Below, piece after piece: positions 59,301-64,000 of a stretch of DNA of 64,000 nt (its first letter is position 1; every line of letters begins with the position of its first letter). This DNA is from Saccoglossus kowalevskii (taxonomy: Eukaryota; Hemichordata; Enteropneusta; Harrimaniidae): contig NW_003140812.1 of the NCBI RefSeq assembly GCF_000003605.2, positions 762,842 through 826,841 on the forward strand. The letters run 5' to 3'. The position numbers and the translations under genes are program-made. The notes under the pieces were generated by a model, which saw only the letters and a program-made list of their open reading frames with translations, was not told the origin of the DNA and ran no database searches.

Positions 59301-62276
59301 AAATATATATAACTTTTTTTCGCAACATTCTTTGAAAGGAATATCTTGAAAAAGGCTGGGCCGTCGGGGCGTGATGGATACCATAATATTATTTTTTCAG
59401 CACAGCCACCCAGACCGTCGATAACGACATATATTAAAAAATAAGTACACGATGGATAATCTGCGGTTAAAATCAAAACCACGTGACGTTTGACATGCCG
59501 CTTTCAACATAGAGTGGAGACTCAGCACCTTGATCAATAAATGTTACACGCATTACAACCATTGTCCGGCTGTACACTTGCTAATTCTGTAATTGTGCTT
59601 TCATAAATAACAACACGGCTTGACCCGGTGCGTGGGGCATGCACACCGCTTTCAATGTCATTACTGTATACATATTGTAAGTACCGCAGTAAGTCTTTTG
59701 TCAACACCGCAAAGCCTCTTAATATATCAACGCTAATATATCGTGTCCCAAAAGCGCAGCGAATTCAATTAAACGATATTAATACAGTATGATTTAGTAC
59801 GTCAAAATGCAACAGTTTGTTTTGTACGTCAATGTGCTATTAATCATTCAATCATGCAAGTAGCCATACTCTTGGAACAACCACCCACCACCACAGTTAC
59901 AGCGCAAAGCAATTGACAGAACGGAAATGGTATTTAACTAGTCGAAGCTGGTTTCGTGTTAGGGCAATTAGACATCGCTTTACGTGACATGTTCCAAACG
60001 CACAATTTCACATCCGTTTATGGAATCAGTTTATATATGATAAGCGTGCGATAGTTACTAAATTGTAACATGTGACAAGTTACGACCCTCATTCATTGTA
60101 CAGGAACAGTTGTTACAATATTTTCATCGCCGAGGCATGTTGCACGAATACAGGCTTAACAACCGACGTGTGTCTGACGTCATTAAGACTAGGACTTTCG
60201 CAATCGAAACGTCGTAGCTCTGAGCGGAGGAATCACAAATTTCATGTAAGTAAGATCTTATAATACATTTCTTTGGGCGGCGTATGATAGAATGTTTTGG
60301 TTTCTTGGAGCGAAGCGCAAAGGTACATGTAATGCCGTATATGATTGTATATTATACGTAGACCTGGCAGAAGTACACAGTATTACCCGTGCAGCAAAAA
60401 TACGTTAAAACTTACTATTGAATAAGTGCAGCTGGTTTACAGATATCCCATGACAAATCGGAGAGGACTGTGAGATTTTTGTTTTAAATGTATTACTGAA
60501 CTCTACATTTAATTTACAAATAAATAATTGACGTTAGTATAGCTTACTTATGTGTTCAACGACCATTCCTTAAAATATATGATGTATTTGCAAATGGTCC
60601 TTGATGGTCGTTTTATAATAATTCATGGTGTATGGATTAAAATAAAATTACTAGCCCCATTGAAATGTATCGACCAGATGTTGTTTGGCTTAAACTGTTT
60701 TGTCGATATAAGTTTCATTGTCGCAGAGTTCATTGTAGAATTTGAAAAGACATTTTGGAAAGACTTTTTAATATTACAATATTTGTACTGCATGTATATG
60801 TAACACATTACATGTAAATAATAAAAAAAGAAAAGAATGACGACATTTAGGGGTGCCATACATTAGATTTACATTTTAACTCGCCAGTTAATCGACGGCA
60901 ACACACAAAGCAGAAATTTGTATTACTCTTTTGTCTGACATGCAATCGTGTTATACCAATTGGATTACCCATTTTAAGTACACTAAAAAAATGAAATTTA
61001 TTTAATATATTTAATAATTTAGAATACTAAGATTTTCACTGTTGATTTCAAATACGCGTAAAAATGCTGTTGCTGTTTTTTTATCAGTATGACTGAAATC
61101 TGCTCATTTACATATTTGTCGATTCAAAGGTCAACAAGTGCACTCTCCTTGACGATCATTAATTAAGCTTTCGTCGTCTAACCACGTTTTTAATCCGTTT
61201 TTACCAGCATGAGTCATTCCATACAATATAGATTTTAACAATATAATTTGTAAAAACGACGGAGTTTTAATAAATACATTCATTATTTTTGTAATGCACA
61301 ATTTAAAATCGCTCTTCGACACCTTACTGGATGCCTGAACATAATTGGGAGTTAAGATTCGCCGCCATAATCTATGGTAGTTTGCGACGAGAAAAATAAA
61401 TTTAAATTTTGATAGCACCCTCTACACAGGTATGTGACGACATTAGACTAGTTGAAAACAGTAATGATGTAATCGTATATTTTGTTAAATAAAATAAAAT
61501 AAAATAAAATAAAATAATCTCACTTGTAACATCTGCTGGAAGACAATAATATCTAACCTTCAGCACAACAGTTATTGATAAAAATCGCACAAAGCACGCG
61601 CTTAATACACTTGCATATAGCATTTTTTATTTTATACATGCAATAAAGTTAAAAAATAATCAGTTCATAAAGGTACAGCGAGAGTTACAATTCCGGTCAC
61701 GGAAAAAAACAAGCAAGCTGGCGTTATAACATATTTCAGTTGACCAGATTAATCTGAACAACTACAGACAACACATCCGGCTGCATTGTGTTTGTCTCAT
61801 GACCCAATCAGTTATTATTCTACTATGAATAGAATCTGACATGCTTTGTCACTGCGGAATTAGTTTGATAATCACAGTTTCTCGTTAATTTCGCATTTTT
61901 AGGTCGTCCAGCAATATAGGCAATATTGGCTAATTATACATACAATATTGAATATAGAACTATGTCAACTATACCATATCATATTTGTATCACTGCGAGT
62001 GAGAAGCCTGGCGCTTCTGTAAACTGATCACCAAAGAATAGGACGCCACAATATGATGATACGAGCGTCAGTACGACACTGTAAAGGCGCCACCTATCGC
62101 TGTGATGTATCATATTATTCTGTAGTATTCATAACTGACTGTTACACGACCAGACTAGATTTAACGAACGATACGGCCAATCACATTTATGTTACGTAAT
62201 ATCATATCCCCATACCCGATCTAGCAGTATAAAATACTATTACAATTTTCGGTGAGTAGCGTTTTATTATTTAAAT
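56358..62276. other. Long non-coding interval
   Basis: No gene was recognised. Noted contents: a repeat at 57945-58270 with two AAAATGGCCGACTGG words (a relative of the 1-240 family), a CRE-type TGACGTCA at 60175-60182 followed by a good donor (CAT|GTAAGTAAG at 60246), and AAAAT repeats at 61488-61516. Open frames at 58683, 60552 and 61131 lack known domains. Confidence 0.45.
61488..61516. repeat. AAAAT (AAATA) microsatellite
   Basis: About six tandem copies of a five-base unit. Confidence 0.9.
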
Positions 62277-62958
62277 TTGACTTATGCACGCTTATTGGGC
62301 CTAATTTGCCACATACGTCTGTATGAAGTGGTGTTCAAGATATACTGTGTATGTGCGCTTTTTTACTTCAATTACCTAAATACGTCTTTATGGTGTGGTA
62401 TTCACGATGTACTACATGTCGCGCTTTTGGTCCTGACTTCCCACGTACTTCGAATTCATTATGGCATATAGCATACTCAGCTATATATTGAACACCTACA
62501 TACAATCCATGTATCGTGTCTCACTGTTAATAACGCTTAACCCGCTTCTAATTAGGAAACTTCAAAGATTATTACATCATTAGTGACGTAATGGTGAACT
62601 TAGCTCCGTGATGCTACGCTTAGGCGATATTTTAATGATTGCAACCCATGACGTAAAGTATTCGATTCTACGTGGTTGCCGGTGGCAGTGTCTGGAATAC
62701 CAGATGGTTATTATCATAATACACAATTTAACATTAGGATAAATGTACCGCCGATGGCAGGTTGTAAGCCGTATGTATAAGTGTAGCATGAAATAGGCGA
62801 ATGGATATTTTTCCCTTTTTTTTTGTGGAACATGAGTAACATTCATTCACTACATCGATGTTTCTGACAGATAATACACTTTTTTCAATTCACGGCGTTA
62901 CGTTCAATTTCACACATTCCCTTGGCTTTAAAAATATTATTACCATTTCCGGATTAAA

Positions 62959-62984
62959 TTATCTATCTATCTATCTATCTATAT
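62959..62984. repeat. ATCT microsatellite
   Basis: About six copies of the tetranucleotide, running into TATATA. Confidence 0.9.
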
Positions 62985-63040
62985 ATATACTTATATCATT
63001 TGTTCAACACGTTAAGCAACACGTTAAATTACATACAGCT

Positions 63041-63135
63041 GTTATTACGGATTGTTATTGGTTATTACGGATTGTTATTGGTTATTACGGATTGTTATTG
63101 TTTATTACGGATTGTTATTGTTTATTACGGATTGT
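63041..63135. repeat. 20-bp tandem repeat, nearly five copies
   Basis: The unit is GTTATTACGGATTGTTATTG; the last copies have T in place of the first G. Near-perfect identity suggests recent expansion. Confidence 0.95.
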
Positions 63136-64000
63136 AAATTTGTAAGTACATTCGATAAATATTAGTAAGCTATTTGCTGTGTTTAAGCCTACTCTATTTA
63201 CAGCCGTCCATAAACTGCCACAATAAATTTACTACCCCTATACAGTGTGGTGTTTATTCCACCGATTTCTTTAATTGAAGTGCAGCGAATATTCTTGGCT
63301 TGTTGCCTCGTTTGTGCCAAAATGTAGATCATGCTATTGATATTTTCTTTGATCGTACGGACGCAAATGAGAAGTGCAGAAACACGTTTTAGTCGACTAG
63401 TTTGAATGAAAACACAATGTATCGGTATCTACGCCTTTGTCTTATTGCCCAGGCTCTAGTTTCTCTGTTCTGATCATAGGAGAATTAGTTTTACTGAAAT
63501 GAATGCACATTCAACAATGTTAAAAATCTGAAGCAGAGCACGATTAGACAGGCATCAATAAACGACAAAAACAAAACTGATTGAATGATAAAGACGGAGT
63601 TTTGGCAGCGGTAGAATATATGTATTCAAGATAAAACTAAGTGTTGCACAGCAATGTCATGCATACGAGATGCCAACAATTTTGACTATGTTGCCTAGTG
63701 TTCGATCCATCCATCAAACCGCAAGACCACGTAAGAGTTAGATAACATTGAACGAATAACTTTAATTGATCAAGGTCGAAAAGGGATTAAATACAATCTG
63801 TTTACAAATCTAGGATTTTCTGCCCATTAATGAAACATTAAACTGCTACCGCACAATGTATGAGAAAATTACAGAAAGAATGATTTCAGATTTTACTTAG
63901 CCTTTATAGACAATTACTGGAATGTACAATATGGTTGCCTTAAATTACATATTCATGTACAGTACACAAAATTCATATAATGTAACGTGTAGCTTTGAAA
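63136..64000. other. Right edge, non-coding
   Basis: I see no gene and no repeat shared with the rest of the window. Confidence 0.5.

Noticed and set aside
61131-61418. A 95-residue minus-strand open frame
   Set aside because: No family recognised, AT-rich, no other evidence of a gene.
1-64000. CRISPR arrays, bacterial operons or phage genes
   Set aside because: Introns, eukaryotic tRNAs and animal gene families show nuclear animal DNA; the tandem arrays lack alternating unique spacers.

Overview
This is a gene-poor, AT-rich stretch of an animal nuclear genome (GC looks like the mid-30s percent by eye; not computed). Introns with GT-AG ends, tRNA genes with eukaryotic A and B boxes, dense small repeats, frequent TACATGTA-like words and two runs of N (19087-19310 and 51816-52094) point to a draft assembly of a marine invertebrate. 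A lophotrochozoan (bivalve or brachiopod-like) or an invertebrate deuterostome fits best; I cannot name the species.

Left third (1-16100): the 5' part of a minus-strand gene encoding tandem CARD domains of RIG-I/MDA5 type. Four exons (15544-15814, 3494-3862, 2842-2904, 1315-1557) join in one frame, and all their introns are phase 1. The rest of the gene, including any helicase, lies off the left edge. Its 11.7-kb first intron is packed with mobile DNA: three elements with internal tandem arrays (units of about 130, 157 and 150 bp), an 884-bp MITE with about 100-bp inverted ends, a decayed non-LTR reverse transcriptase tail, and a young 2.7-kb LTR element without pol. Upstream of the start codon is a perfect NF-kB-type site.

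Middle (16100-31000): long non-coding sequence with small MITEs, then an intronless casein kinase 1 alpha gene (minus, 23300-24349). At 29997-30876 lies an intronless TMEM45-like membrane protein gene (plus) broken by one apparent 1-nt frameshift.

Right half (31000-64000): mainly non-coding. It holds a diverged tandem segmental duplication (35128-38090 and 38434-42765), each copy carrying a tRNA-Leu(UAG) gene and its own private satellite (54-bp E-box repeats in one, about 53 copies of a 14-mer in the other). A second, smaller duplicated pair lies at 44190-44540 and 46985-47280. A class A GPCR reading frame at 49148-50135 is broken twice. A possible signal-peptide first exon lies at 52993-53080. 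From 53081 to the end I see no convincing gene, only microsatellites, a 20-bp tandem repeat and one long hairpin.

The genes do not form a pathway. The most biologically interesting locus is the tandem-CARD gene with its kB site and repeat-laden intron.
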